Positions 39,243 through 48,141 of a stretch of DNA of 64,000 nucleotides are shown in pieces. Below the pieces are notes generated by a model. That model saw only the letters and a list, made by a program, of their open reading frames with translations. It was not told the DNA's origin and ran no database searches. The stretch comes from Massilia phyllostachyos (GTDB taxonomy: Bacteria; Pseudomonadota; Gammaproteobacteria; Burkholderiales; Burkholderiaceae_D): NCBI RefSeq assembly GCF_021044825.1, contig NZ_JAJNOC010000001.1, forward strand, positions 1,302,001 through 1,366,000. Reading direction: 5' to 3'. Position 1 is the first letter of the stretch. Every line of letters begins with the position of its first letter. The position numbers and the translations under genes were made by a program.

Positions 39243-40124
39243 ATGATTAAGGGCAGCATCGTAGCAATCGTCACCCCGATGTTCGAGGACGGCAGTCTTG
39301 ACCGCGATTCCCTGCGCAAGCTGATCGACTGGCACATCGCGGAAGGCACCGACGGCATCGTCATCGTCGGCACCACCGGCGAATCGGCCACCGTGTCTCC
39401 GGAAGAGCACGGCGAACTGATCAAGCTTGCGGTGGAGCACGCCGCCGGCCGCATTCCGGTGATCGCCGGCGCGGGCGCCAATTCGACCGTGGAAGCCATC
39501 GCGTTGACCCGCCACGCCAAGGAAGTCGGCGCCGACGCCACCCTGCAGGTGGTGCCGTACTACAACCGTCCGACCCAGGAAGGCATGTACCGCCACTTCC
39601 GCGCCATCGCCGAGGCGGTGGACCTGCCGGTGATCCTGTACAACGTGCCGGGCCGTACCGTGGCCGACATGGCCAACGAGACCGTGGTGCGCCTGTCCGA
39701 AGTCGACAACATCGTCGGCATCAAGGACGCCACCGGCAACGTCGGCCGCGGCATCGAACTGCTGCGCAGCGTCGACAAATCCTTCGCTGTCTACTCGGGC
39801 GACGATCCGACCGCGATGGCGCTGATGTTCTGCGGCGCCGCCGGCAATATCTCCGTCACCGCCAACGTGGCCCCGCGCGCGATGCACGAGCTGTGCGCGG
39901 CCGCCATGGCCGGCGACGTGGCGCGCGCGGTGGACATCAACAACCGCGTGCTCGACCTGCACGCCAAGCTGTTCGTCGAGCCGAACCCGGTGCCGGTGAA
40001 GTGGGCGCTGGCCGAGATGGGCAAGATGCCGGCCGGCCTGCGTCTGCCGCTGGCGCCGCTGGGTTCGTCCTTCCACGCTACCCTGCGCGGCGCACTGGCC
40101 CAGGCGGGCCTTCTCTCTGCCTGA
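39243..40124 (+). CDS. dapA: 4-hydroxy-tetrahydrodipicolinate synthase
   Basis: 293 residues, standard length. It condenses pyruvate with aspartate semialdehyde in lysine and diaminopimelate synthesis. Key sites: [27 protein letters not shown], the Schiff-base Lys in GIKDATG, and Tyr in LYNVPGRT. The start [14 protein letters not shown] at 39243 matches the family; longer in-frame starts are rejected. A TACAAT -10-like box lies at 39193-39198. bamC follows 42 bases downstream, the conserved dapA-bamC order. Confidence 0.97.
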   Translation: MIKGSIVAIVTPMFEDGSLDRDSLRKLIDWHIAEGTDGIVIVGTTGESATVSPEEHGELIKLAVEHAAGRIPVIAGAGANSTVEAIALTRHAKEVGADATLQVVPYYNRPTQEGMYRHFRAIAEAVDLPVILYNVPGRTVADMANETVVRLSEVDNIVGIKDATGNVGRGIELLRSVDKSFAVYSGDDPTAMALMFCGAAGNISVTANVAPRAMHELCAAAMAGDVARAVDINNRVLDLHAKLFVEPNPVPVKWALAEMGKMPAGLRLPLAPLGSSFHATLRGALAQAGLLSA

Positions 40125-40166
40125 ACCCGCGAGGGTTCCGGTCCTTAGTACCTGATATCGAACGAC

Positions 40167-41315
40167 ATGACTAAACGCACTAACACGACTCCTGCCGCCG
40201 CGCGCGTGCTGACGCTCACTGCGATCGCGCTGAGCGTCTCGGCCTGCACCACCATCTTCGAATCGGACAAGGTCGACTACCGCGGCGCCAAACGCGCCGC
40301 CAACCTCGAAGTCCCGCCGGACCTGACCGCGCTGCAGCGCGACAACCGCTACGCCGTCCCGGACGGCAAGGGCGTGGCCACCGCGTCCGGCATGCAGCAG
40401 CAACAGCAGGGCGGCCAGGTCAGCGGCCCGGTGGGTGGTGGCGGCGTCGGCCCGGTCGGACCGATCTCGACCGACGCCGTGAGCGTCCAGCGCAACGGCG
40501 ACCAGCGCTGGCTGGTGGTCAAGCAGACCCCGGAACAGCTGTGGCCACAAGTGCGCCAGTTCTGGGAAAACCAGGGCTTCGCCATCGAGACCGAATCGCT
40601 CACGACCGGCACCATGGAAACCAACTGGGTCGAGAACCGCTCGAAGATCCCGCAGGACTTCATCCGCAACGCGATCGGCAAGGTGTTCGACCGCGCCTAC
40701 TCGACCGGCGAGCGCGACAAGTTCCGCACCCGCCTGGAGCGCCTGCCGGACGGCTCGACCGAGATCTGGGTCAGCCACCGCGGCGCCGAAGAGGTGCTGC
40801 AGGGTTCGCAGAAGGAAACCACGATCTGGACCGTGCGCCCGAACGACCCGGGTCTGGAATCGCAATTCCTGAGCCGCATGGTGGCCCAGCTCACCGGCCA
40901 GAAGGAAACCAGGCAGGCCGAGACCATGGTCGCCAACGCGCCGGTGGCGGCGCCGCAGGCCAGGCTCGACGGCGGCGTGATCCAGCTGGACGAAGGCTTC
41001 GACCGCGCCTGGCGCCGCGTCGGCCTGGCGCTCGACCGCGTCGGCTTCACCGTGGAAGACCGCGACCGCGTGCAGGGCGTGTACTTCGTGCGCTACGTCG
41101 ACCCGGACGCCGCGAACAAGGAAGGCTTCTTCAAGCGCCTGTTCACCTTCGGCTCGGACGAGAAGGCCAAGGAAGCGCAGCGTTATCGCGTGCTGGTCAA
41201 GGCGGAGCAGGGGGCGTCGGCTAGCCAGGTGACGGTGCAGACCAATGATGGGAAGTCGGAGACGGGTGAGACGGGGGCGAAGATTCTGCGTCTGTTGACG
41301 GATGAGTTGAAGTAA
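40167..41315 (+). CDS. bamC: Outer-membrane assembly lipoprotein BamC
   Basis: 382 residues. The lipobox LSVSAC (Cys about residue 28) marks a lipoprotein, followed by the conserved unstructured segment SDKVDYRGAKRAANLEVPPDLTAL that binds BamD, then two helix-grip domains (about 110-220 and 265-380) rich in R-x-x-W and DRVGFTVEDRDR. A long Gln/Gly linker (GMQQQQQGGQVSGPV) separates domain segments. It belongs to the BAM complex. The dapA-bamC pairing (nlpB in E. coli) supports it strongly. A strong terminator follows. Confidence 0.95.
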   Translation: MTKRTNTTPAAARVLTLTAIALSVSACTTIFESDKVDYRGAKRAANLEVPPDLTALQRDNRYAVPDGKGVATASGMQQQQQGGQVSGPVGGGGVGPVGPISTDAVSVQRNGDQRWLVVKQTPEQLWPQVRQFWENQGFAIETESLTTGTMETNWVENRSKIPQDFIRNAIGKVFDRAYSTGERDKFRTRLERLPDGSTEIWVSHRGAEEVLQGSQKETTIWTVRPNDPGLESQFLSRMVAQLTGQKETRQAETMVANAPVAAPQARLDGGVIQLDEGFDRAWRRVGLALDRVGFTVEDRDRVQGVYFVRYVDPDAANKEGFFKRLFTFGSDEKAKEAQRYRVLVKAEQGASASQVTVQTNDGKSETGETGAKILRLLTDELK

Positions 41316-41336
41316 TCGCTGTTTTACGTTCTCGTG

Positions 41337-41365
41337 AAAAACCGGCCTTTGAGGCCGGTTTTTTT
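41337..41365 (+). terminator. Intrinsic terminator after bamC
   Basis: Stem AACCGGCCT / AGGCCGGTT with a 3-base loop and seven T residues on the plus strand, 21 bases past the bamC stop. The arms also give an A-tract upstream, so it works as a strong rho-independent site. Confidence 0.92.
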
Positions 41366-41386
41366 ATGTGTGCGTGGTTTGCATGG

Positions 41387-41424
41387 GAACTTGGGTTCCG
41401 GCGAAGGCCGGGATCCAATTTTGC
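41387..41424. repeat. REP-like repeat (reverse orientation)
   Basis: GGAACTTGGGTTCCGGCG, then AAGGCCGGGATCCAATTTTGC. The same family as 8785, 35266, 44348 and 44461, here lying between two terminators in the convergent gap between bamC and the alanine-rich lipoprotein gene. Confidence 0.8.
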
Positions 41425-41456
41425 ATCCGCAGCCACTAGCCTAAAGAGCACCGACG

Positions 41457-41481
41457 AAAAAAAACCGGCCCGAAGGCCGGT
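41457..41481 (-). terminator. Intrinsic terminator of the alanine-rich lipoprotein gene
   Basis: Read on the minus strand: ACCGGCC / GGCCGGT stem, 4-base loop, and eight T residues, 24 bases past the lipoprotein stop. Confidence 0.88.
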
Positions 41482-41504
41482 CTTCCGAATCAAGCTCGCG
41501 CTGA

Positions 41505-41783
41505 TTACTTGGCAGCAGCGTCAGCAGCTTGCGAAGCAGCGGTCGAAGCGGCAGCAGCAGCGTCGGCAGCGGTCGAAGCAGCAGCCGAAGCGGCAGCAGC
41601 AGCGTCAGCCGGAGCGGTGGTAGCAGCAGCGTCGGTAGCCATCGGGGTGGTGGCAGCAGCGTCGGTGGTGGTAGCAGCAGGTGCTTCGACAGCAGCCGGA
41701 GCGACCGGAGCAGCTTCTTCTTTCTTGCTGCAAGCAGCCAGAGCAACAGCCATCAGGGAAACGATCAGCAGGGATTTTTTCAT
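41505..41783 (-). CDS. Alanine-rich low-complexity lipoprotein
   Basis: 92 residues, of which 43 are Ala. A lipoprotein signal (KKSLLIVSLMAVALAACS, Cys about residue 18) precedes SKKEEAAPVAPAAV and then repeats of DAAA-x-T and DAAAAAS spaced about eleven residues. It is predicted to form a long amphipathic helix or a flexible tether from the outer membrane, in the spirit of Lpp, although it lacks the Lys terminal end for peptidoglycan (it ends AAK, a single Lys which could be linkable). No family is recognised. AAGGAAA ribosome site. A 20-bp palindrome sits 44 bases upstream. Confidence 0.7.
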   Translation of the reverse strand: MKKSLLIVSLMAVALAACSKKEEAAPVAPAAVEAPAATTTDAAATTPMATDAAATTAPADAAAAASAAASTAADAAAAASTAASQAADAAAK

Positions 41784-41826
41784 GATTTTCCTTAATATCT
41801 TAAAAGTAAGTACTGCTTGTTTGAAT

Positions 41827-41846
41827 AATAATTACCGGTAATTATT
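41827..41846. promoter_or_regulatory. Perfect 20-bp palindrome upstream of the lipoprotein gene
   Basis: AATAATTACCGGTAATTATT is a perfect dyad 44 bases before the lipoprotein ATG, in an AT-rich 287-bp gap otherwise without genes. Its half-site ACCGGTAATT recurs at about 42077. Likely a dimeric regulator's operator. The rest of the gap (41847-42070) holds a TAACAAG/CTTGTTA hairpin at 41982-42001 and nothing else. Confidence 0.6.
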
Positions 41847-42070
41847 GCTCAGAGGAACTCTCGTTCTTTCGTAAGAGGCAATACTGCCGCTTAAGCAACG
41901 GAATCTCCTGACCTGATATTATAGCCAAATTTACTGAATCGCAACAGGAAACTCATGCTCCAACGAAAGCAATTTATGGCATAACAAGCTTTATCTTGTT
42001 ACAAGATGCAACTGCAGCAAAATTTCGTGTAACTGTGCGGTTAACGCCCCATATTCTGGTTCGGTTGACA

Positions 42071-42550
42071 TCACAAACCGGTAATTGTTGGCTGCAATGC
42101 CGGGCGCGATTCGGCCCAGATCGCATCGAAGCGTTGGCGCGGAATATCGACGCTTGCCGGCGTGTCGAATGCCATTTCGCCACGCATGTGGTCGCTATGA
42201 AAACGCCGCAGTACGTGCCGGTCGTCGGCGATGCAGAAGGAATCGGTGAGGTTGTGCAGCGCCTTCGGCGTCACCCGGCACTCGACCAGGTGGCTGTAGT
42301 CGCGCAGCAGGCGCAGCAGACGCGGGTAATGCCGTTCGATGTGGGCCGGCGAATGCATGGCGAGGCGCAGCACGCCGCCACGCGCCAGGAAGGCGCGCAG
42401 CAGGGTGTCAAAGTCGCTCGAGCCGAGCGGAAACACGGCGAAGTCCGGGTCGAACAGGTCGAGCGAGTGCTCGGCTGCCTGCAGGCACGCTTGCAAATGC
42501 GTGGCGAACTCGGTCCGGGTATCGAAACGCGTGCTGCTCGGTTCCTGCAT
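42071..42550 (-). CDS. DUF7931-type phospholipase D-like hypothetical protein
   Basis: 159 residues. The pattern of an N-terminal HLQACLQAAEHSLDLFDPDFAVFPLGS helix-strand followed by LLRAFLARGGVLRLAMHSPAHIERHYPRLLRLLRDYSHLV and CRVTPKALHNLTDSFCIADD resembles a half phospholipase D fold, annotated DUF7931 in databases. The HxK catalytic motif is not visible. It follows the RoxA-like gene by 18 bases on the same strand and is presumably cotranscribed. Confidence 0.7.
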   Translation of the reverse strand: MQEPSSTRFDTRTEFATHLQACLQAAEHSLDLFDPDFAVFPLGSSDFDTLLRAFLARGGVLRLAMHSPAHIERHYPRLLRLLRDYSHLVECRVTPKALHNLTDSFCIADDRHVLRRFHSDHMRGEMAFDTPASVDIPRQRFDAIWAESRPALQPTITGL

Positions 42551-42568
42551 GGCCTCTTCCTTCCGTAA

Positions 42569-43690
42569 TCAGCCCAGTTCGATCCAGCCGTCCTGGTACC
42601 AGGTGTACAGCGCTTCCAGCACGTCGTCGGTCGCGTTCGCCAGGGCGGCGCCGTCGAGGCGGCGGTCGTTGGCCAGCACGTCCAGGACCGCCTTGTCGGC
42701 ACGGCCGACCGCGAAGGATTCACCGTTGATGAAGACGTTCTTGCCGCGGTACAGCATCAGGGTCTTGCTCGACAGCTTCAGGCCGCGTTTGGTCGCCGCT
42801 TCCATGAACTTGCCGACCACCAGCGGCTTGGCCGGGCCGGTGAAGAACACGTTGTGCTTCGGCTCGGACAGGTACTCGCCCATGAAGATTGCCACGTCTT
42901 CCTCGTCCCAGCGCACCTTGTTGAGTTCCTCCACCATCGTGGAGAGCATTTCGCGCGGGATTTCGGCCGGGTTCTTCGCCGGCTGCAGGTCGGGGTCGGC
43001 GTAGCGGCCCGGCAGGTCGATCGAATCGGCCATGAACTGCAGGAAGGCTTCGCCCAGTTCCTGGAAGGAAGGCGAGCGGAAACCGATCGAGTAGGTCATG
43101 CATTCGCCTTCGGCCACGCCGTCGTGGGCGTAGTGGGGCGGCAGATAGAGCATGTCGCCGGGCTCGAGTACGAACTCTTCTTCCGGCTCGAAATTGGCCA
43201 GGATCTTCAGCGGCAGTCCTTCGACCACGCTCAAGTCTTCCTGGGCGCCGATGCGCCAGCGGCGCTTGCCGTGGGCTTGCAGCAGGAACACGTCGTAGGA
43301 ATCGAAGTGGGGGCCGACGCCGCCGCCGTCGGTGGCGAAGCTGACCATCAGGTCGTCCAGGCGCGCATCCGGCACGAAGCGGAACTGGCGCAGCAGCTCG
43401 TCGGCGCGTCCGTCGACCAGGTTGATGCCTTGCACCAGCATGGTCCATTCGCGCTCGCTGCGCGCCGGCAGTTCGGCCAGCGGGCCGTGCTGCATGTCCC
43501 ACTGGCCGTCGCGCATGGTCACCAGGCGCGATTCGACGTGGTTCAGGGTGGCGAGCTCGGCGAGCTTCTCGAATTTCAGCAAAGGCTTGAAGCCCGGAAT
43601 CGCGTTACGGATCAGCAGCGGTTTCTTGTGCCAGTAATCGCGCAGGAACTGGGCGGGAGTAATATTCCCGAGTAGCTGTAATTTTTTCAT
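42569..43690 (-). CDS. JmjC-type ribosomal oxygenase (RoxA/YcfD-like)
   Basis: 373 residues. A cupin/JmjC fold with the iron ligands HFD (HFDSYDVFLLQ) and a distal His in YLPPHYAHDG; KRRW follows the first strand. E. coli YcfD/RoxA hydroxylates Arg81 of ribosomal protein L16. Start region KKLQLLGNITPAQFLRDYWHKKPLL matches it. A winged-helix-like C-terminal part completes the typical length. There is no ribosome site; the TATAAT on this strand ends 6 bases before the ATG, so a leaderless transcript is likely. It diverges from slyD. Confidence 0.88.
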   Translation of the reverse strand: MKKLQLLGNITPAQFLRDYWHKKPLLIRNAIPGFKPLLKFEKLAELATLNHVESRLVTMRDGQWDMQHGPLAELPARSEREWTMLVQGINLVDGRADELLRQFRFVPDARLDDLMVSFATDGGGVGPHFDSYDVFLLQAHGKRRWRIGAQEDLSVVEGLPLKILANFEPEEEFVLEPGDMLYLPPHYAHDGVAEGECMTYSIGFRSPSFQELGEAFLQFMADSIDLPGRYADPDLQPAKNPAEIPREMLSTMVEELNKVRWDEEDVAIFMGEYLSEPKHNVFFTGPAKPLVVGKFMEAATKRGLKLSSKTLMLYRGKNVFINGESFAVGRADKAVLDVLANDRRLDGAALANATDDVLEALYTWYQDGWIELG

Positions 43691-43695
43691 GCGCC

Positions 43696-43741
43696 ATTAT
43701 AACCAGCCAGGCCAGGGCCACGACCGGGCAGGGGTTATAAT
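43696..43741. promoter_or_regulatory. Mirror-image divergent promoters of the RoxA-like gene and slyD
   Basis: ATTATAACC (43696-43704) and its exact reverse complement GGTTATAAT (43733-43741) place perfect TATAAT boxes facing outward, 28 bases apart. One lies 6 bases before the RoxA-like ATG (leaderless), the other 28 bases before slyD. The 9-bp symmetry may also be an operator. Confidence 0.65.
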
Positions 43742-43768
43742 CCCGACCTCACAACGAAAGGATTTGCG

Positions 43769-44302
43769 ATGAAGATTGCCAAGGATACGGTCGTGACGGT
43801 GAACTACAAGCTGTCGGACGCCCAGAACAACCTGATCGAGGAGGGCTCCCAGCCGATGGTGTACCTGCACGGCGGCTACGAAAATACCCTGCCGAAGATC
43901 GAAGAAGAACTCGACGGCAAGGAAAAGGGCTATTCGTCGACGATCCAGGTCGAGCCGGAAGACGCCTTCGGCGACTACGACCCGGCGCTGGTGAAGGTCG
44001 AGGAGCGCAAGCGCCTGCCGGAACCGCTCGAAGTCGGCATGCAGTTCGAAGGCATGGCCGAAGGCGTGGACGAAGAGCCGACCATCTTCACCGTCACCGA
44101 CATCGCCGACGACAAGGTCGTCCTCGACGGCAACCACCCGCTGGCGGGCATGGCGCTGCGCTTCGACCTGTCGGTGGTCGACGTGCGTGCGGCGTCGGAC
44201 GAAGAGATCGCACATGGTCACGTGCATGGCGAGCATGGGCATCATCATGAGATGGATGATGGCGAGGAGGGGGATCATTTTCGTAGTCAGCCGCTGAACT
44301 GA
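43769..44302 (+). CDS. slyD: FKBP-type prolyl isomerase SlyD
   Basis: 177 residues. The FKBP core with the inserted IF (insert-in-flap) chaperone domain: VTVNYKLSDAQNNLIEEG, VYLHGGYENTLPKIEEELDG, then VEPEDAFGDYDPALVKV and GNHPLAGMALRFDLSVVDVR. The C-terminal tail is His-rich (HGHVHGEHGHHHEMDD), the metal (nickel) binding feature of SlyD. Catalyses proline isomerisation, chaperone, and assists hydrogenase nickel loading. AAAGGA ribosome site. Confidence 0.95.
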   Translation: MKIAKDTVVTVNYKLSDAQNNLIEEGSQPMVYLHGGYENTLPKIEEELDGKEKGYSSTIQVEPEDAFGDYDPALVKVEERKRLPEPLEVGMQFEGMAEGVDEEPTIFTVTDIADDKVVLDGNHPLAGMALRFDLSVVDVRAASDEEIAHGHVHGEHGHHHEMDDGEEGDHFRSQPLN

Positions 44303-44347
44303 TTGGCGGTGCGCGCCTGCGGCGCTTTGTGGGCGCTGCGGTGACGC

Positions 44348-44383
44348 GACGAACTTGGATCCCGGCCTTCGCCGGGATGACGT
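44348..44383. repeat. REP-like repeat, forward copy
   Basis: GACGAACTTGGATCCCGG, then CCTTCGCCGGGATGACG: a CATCCCGGC/GCCGGGATG stem-loop just downstream of slyD. It pairs with an inverted copy at 44461. Confidence 0.8.
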
Positions 44384-44460
44384 GCTGTTGCTAACGATGG
44401 AAGTACCGTGGCGCACGATCTGGCTGTTAGCCTATAGAGCGTCGTACGCGCCACTGGCGC

Positions 44461-44496
44461 CGACGACTTCCGGCGAAGGCCGGAACCCAATTTTCT
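44461..44496. repeat. REP-like repeat, inverted copy
   Basis: CGACGACTTCCGGCGAAGG, then CCGGAACCCAATTTTCTG. It is inverted relative to the copy at 44348, 77 bases away, giving a BIME-like pair in the slyD/pseudo-phosphoesterase convergent gap. Confidence 0.8.
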
Positions 44497-44515
44497 GTGA
44501 GCAGCCGATAGCGCC

Positions 44516-45484
44516 TCAGCGCACCGCCCCCAGACTGAACACCTTTTTCCCATCCCCCGCCACCCGCACCTCCACCGCGTGCGCCCCCACCGACAAGTGC
44601 CCCACATTGCCAAGCCACTCGATCCCCGGCTTCGCTTCCTTTGGCAACCCCGCACTGTCCACCACCAGCACCTGTCCCATGAACTTCGCCGCCCGCATCT
44701 GCACCTGGCGCCGTGTGTCGGCAAACCCGTCGTAAGCCGTCGGCGCCCGCTGCAACAGCGCGCGCAGGCCGTTGGCCGGCTGCAGCAAGGGTTGCATATT
44801 CCCTTCCGCGAACAGCACCACCGCGCTCACCTTGTCCTGCTTGGCGATCGCGAACAGGCGGTTCAGCCAGAAGCGGTTGGCGACGGCGCGGTCTTCGAAT
44901 TCGCTGTTGCGGCCGGCTGCGGCCAGGTAGTGGTTGTTCGCCGCCGGCAGGTTGATGGTGGCGTACAGCACCTTGCCGACCTTCCAGTGCGCGTTTTCGG
45001 CATAGCTGCGAAAGCGCGGGCTGCTCGACAGGCGGGTCAGCGGCAGCTTGTCCTTGCCCAGCGATTCGGGCTCGCCGTAGAACAGTTCGCGCAGGCGGTT
45101 CAAGCGTTCGATGGCGTTGGTGCGACCTAGGGAATTGCGGCAGCCGGTCCAGTCGTTCCCCGACAGCGACACGATCACCGGGCGCTTCACCTTGTCGAAC
45201 AGCTCGCGCCGCTTCTGGTAGACGCGGTCGCCGCAGGGCTCGTTCGCACCCTTGATGCCGGTGACGACGACAAACGCGAGGTCCTCGTCCTTCGCCTCGT
45301 CGAGGGTATCTTTCAAGCCGTCCTCGCCGTCGATGGCGGCGCGGTGGCCGACGACGGCGAAGTGTTGCGCATTGCCGTCCTTGTCCTTCTCCTTCTTCTT
45401 GGCCGCGGCGGCCCAGGCGCCGCCAGAGACCAGCAGCGCGGCAGCCAGCAGCGCGGTGAGAAGGAAGGGACGGCGCGCCCGCAT
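44516..45484 (-). CDS. Metallophosphoesterase-like pseudoenzyme downstream of mutS
   Basis: 322 residues with a signal peptide or anchor (1 to about 26, AWAAAA) and a Lys-rich stretch (KKKEKDKDG). The fold order resembles a calcineurin-like phosphoesterase: FAVVGH where VIGD is expected, VVTGIKG where HVGDIK is expected, and SGNDW for GDNEW. So the first Asp is His47 and the bridging Asp is absent, while Asn110 remains. No catalytic set remains by motif comparison from memory. Function unknown. Its ATG overlaps the mutS stop (TGATG), so it is cotranscribed with mutS. Confidence 0.6.
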   Translation of the reverse strand: MRARRPFLLTALLAAALLVSGGAWAAAAKKKEKDKDGNAQHFAVVGHRAAIDGEDGLKDTLDEAKDEDLAFVVVTGIKGANEPCGDRVYQKRRELFDKVKRPVIVSLSGNDWTGCRNSLGRTNAIERLNRLRELFYGEPESLGKDKLPLTRLSSSPRFRSYAENAHWKVGKVLYATINLPAANNHYLAAAGRNSEFEDRAVANRFWLNRLFAIAKQDKVSAVVLFAEGNMQPLLQPANGLRALLQRAPTAYDGFADTRRQVQMRAAKFMGQVLVVDSAGLPKEAKPGIEWLGNVGHLSVGAHAVEVRVAGDGKKVFSLGAVR

Positions 45485-48141
45485 CAGGCGGCCAGCCGTT
45501 TCAGCTCGTAGAGCCGTTCAAGCGCTTCGCGCGGCGTGAGCGCATCCGGGTCGATGGCGTCGAGCGCGGACTTCAGCGCATCGTCTTCCGGCGCACTGTC
45601 CACAAAGGTGGGCGCCGCGTCGATGTCTTCGCTCGGCGCCGCGAACAGATCGAGCTGCGGCGACGCATCCAGCGCCTGCGATTCCAGGCGCGCCAGGTGC
45701 TTGCGCGCGGCGCGGATCACGGCGGGCGGCACGCCGGCCAGCTGCGCCACCTGCAGGCCGTAGCTCTGCGAGGCCGGGCCGTCCTGCACCGCGTGCAGGA
45801 ACACGATGCTGTCCTTGTGCTCGACCGCCGACAGGTGCACGTTGACCGCGCTCGGGTGGGTCTCGGGCAGCTGGGTCAGTTCGAAGTAGTGGGTCGCGAA
45901 CAGCGTGAAGCTGCGGCTCGATTCGATCAGATGGCGCGCGATGGCCCAGGCCAGCGCCAGGCCGTCGAAAGTAGAGGTGCCGCGTCCCACTTCGTCCATC
46001 AGCACCAGCGAGTGCTCGGTGGCGCCGTTCAGGATGGCGGCCGATTCGGTCATCTCGACCATGAAGGTCGAGCGGCCGTTGGCCAGGTCGTCGCTGGCGC
46101 CGATGCGGGTGAAGATGCGGTCGATCGGGCCGATCGTGGCGCTGGTCGCCGGCACGTAGCTGCCCACGTAGGCCAGCAGCGTGATCAGCGCGACCTGGCG
46201 CATGAAGGTCGACTTACCGCCCATGTTCGGGCCGGTAATCAACAGCAGGCGGCGGTCGTCCGAGAGCCGGCAATCGTTGGCGATGAAGCGTTCGATCTGG
46301 TTCTCGACCACCGGGTGGCGGCCCTCATTGATGGTGAGGCAGGGCGCATCCACCAGCTGCGGCGCGCACCAGTTGTTGCGCATCGCATGGTTGGTGAGCG
46401 CCACCAGCGTATCGATCTGGGCCAGCCCGCCCGCCACCGACTGCAAGGTCGTGATGAAGGGTGCGAGTTCACCGAGCAGCACGTCGTACAGCATCTTCTC
46501 GCGCGACAGCGCGCGGTCCTGGGCCGACAGCGCCTTGTCCTCGAAGGCCTTGAGTTCGGGCGTGATGTAGCGCTCGCAGTTCTTCAGGGTCTGGCGGCGC
46601 TGGTAGTCGACCGGCACCTTGTCGGCCTGGCCGTTGGTGACCTCGATGTAGAAGCCGTGCACGCGGTTGTATTCGACGCGCAGGTTGGCGATGCCGGTGC
46701 GGGCGCGCTCGCGCGTCTCCAGGTCGACCAGGAACTGGCCGGCGTTCTCGGACAGGGCGCGCAGCTCGTCCAGTTCCGCATCGTAGCCGCGTGCGAACAC
46801 GCCGCCGTCGCGCACCTGCACGCTCGGCTCTTCCGCGATCGCGCGCGACAGCAGGTCGAGGCAGGCGGCGGGCGGATCGAGCAGGTCGTGGATTTCGCGC
46901 AGCAGGGAGGTATCGCCCGGGACGAAGCAGCGCGCCACGCCTTCGCGCAGCAGCGGCAATGCTTTCAGGCCGTCGCGCAGGCAGGACAGGTCGCGCGGGC
47001 GCGCCGACAGCAGGGCGATGCGGGTGGTGATGCGTTCGATGTCGGGCACGTTGGCCAGCGTGCTCGATAAGCCGTGGGTCGCTTCCGCCTGCGCCAGCGC
47101 GGCGATCGCCTCATGGCGCGAACGCGCCACGCGCTGGTTGCGGCGCGCATGGTGCAGCCAGTGCCGCAGCAGGCGCGAACCCATCGCGGTGCGGCAGCCG
47201 TCCAGCAGCGAGAACAGGGTCGGCGATTCCTGGCCGCGGATGGTTTCGGTCAGCTCCAGGTTGCGGCGGGTGGCGGCGTCCAGGCCGATGTATTCGTTTT
47301 CCTGTTCGCAGGCCAGGCTCTTCACGTGCTGCAGGCCGCGTCCCTGCGTTGATTGCGCATAGCGCAGCAGCGCGCCGGCCGCGCCGAAGGCGGCGCCGAG
47401 GCCGTCCGCGCCGAAGCCGGTGAGGGTGGCCACGCCCAGCTGGTCGAGCAGGGCCTGGTGGCCCTTCAAGACATCGAAGTGCCACTCCGGCATGCGCTGG
47501 GTGTGCGCGACCGGCTCGGATTCGAACAGGTCGGCGCAGTCCGCGCGCAGGATCTCGGCCGGCGCGATGCGCTCGAGTTCATGCGCCAGGCGCGATTCCA
47601 CCGCGCGCTGTTCGCCGGCGAACTCCATCAAGCGCAGCACGCCGCTGGCCAGCGACAGCCAGGCCATGCCGACCGTGATCGTCTTGCGCTGGCTGTGCAT
47701 GCACAGGGCCAGCAGCGGGCGCTCGGCTTTTTCGGGGAGCAGGTCGCTGTCGGTCAGGGTGCCCGGGGTGACCACGCGCACCACCTTGCGTTCGACCGGG
47801 CCTTTACTCAGGGCCGGGTCGCCGATCTGCTCGCAGATCGCGCAGGATTCGCCGATCTTGACCAGCTTGGCCAGGTAGCCGTCCAGCGAGTGGAACGGCA
47901 CGCCGCACATCTTGATCGGCTCGCCTTCGGACTTGCCGCGCGCGGTCAGGGTGATGCCGAGCAGGCGCGCGGCCTTTTCGGCGTCGTCGAAGAAGAGTTC
48001 GTAGAAGTCGCCCATGCGGTAGAAGACCAGCATGGACGGGTAGTCCGCCTTGATGCGCAGGTACTGCTGCATCATCGGGGTGTGCTTTTCCGTCGCGCTG
48101 CTCTTGAGCGCGGCGGCGTTGATTTCGGAGGGAGCGTTCAT
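45484..48141 (-). CDS. mutS: DNA mismatch repair protein MutS
   Basis: 885 residues, standard MutS length. The mismatch-binding Phe-x-Glu is in MGDFYELF (N-terminal domain); core domains follow; the ATPase has Walker [14 protein letters not shown], Walker B and the dimer region [18 protein letters not shown], and THYFELTQL. It recognises mispairs and recruits MutL. The ATG 48141 is preferred; a TTG 39 bases upstream would add 13 residues. Two overlapping genes form its operon. Confidence 0.98.
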   Translation of the reverse strand: MNAPSEINAAALKSSATEKHTPMMQQYLRIKADYPSMLVFYRMGDFYELFFDDAEKAARLLGITLTARGKSEGEPIKMCGVPFHSLDGYLAKLVKIGESCAICEQIGDPALSKGPVERKVVRVVTPGTLTDSDLLPEKAERPLLALCMHSQRKTITVGMAWLSLASGVLRLMEFAGEQRAVESRLAHELERIAPAEILRADCADLFESEPVAHTQRMPEWHFDVLKGHQALLDQLGVATLTGFGADGLGAAFGAAGALLRYAQSTQGRGLQHVKSLACEQENEYIGLDAATRRNLELTETIRGQESPTLFSLLDGCRTAMGSRLLRHWLHHARRNQRVARSRHEAIAALAQAEATHGLSSTLANVPDIERITTRIALLSARPRDLSCLRDGLKALPLLREGVARCFVPGDTSLLREIHDLLDPPAACLDLLSRAIAEEPSVQVRDGGVFARGYDAELDELRALSENAGQFLVDLETRERARTGIANLRVEYNRVHGFYIEVTNGQADKVPVDYQRRQTLKNCERYITPELKAFEDKALSAQDRALSREKMLYDVLLGELAPFITTLQSVAGGLAQIDTLVALTNHAMRNNWCAPQLVDAPCLTINEGRHPVVENQIERFIANDCRLSDDRRLLLITGPNMGGKSTFMRQVALITLLAYVGSYVPATSATIGPIDRIFTRIGASDDLANGRSTFMVEMTESAAILNGATEHSLVLMDEVGRGTSTFDGLALAWAIARHLIESSRSFTLFATHYFELTQLPETHPSAVNVHLSAVEHKDSIVFLHAVQDGPASQSYGLQVAQLAGVPPAVIRAARKHLARLESQALDASPQLDLFAAPSEDIDAAPTFVDSAPEDDALKSALDAIDPDALTPREALERLYELKRLAA

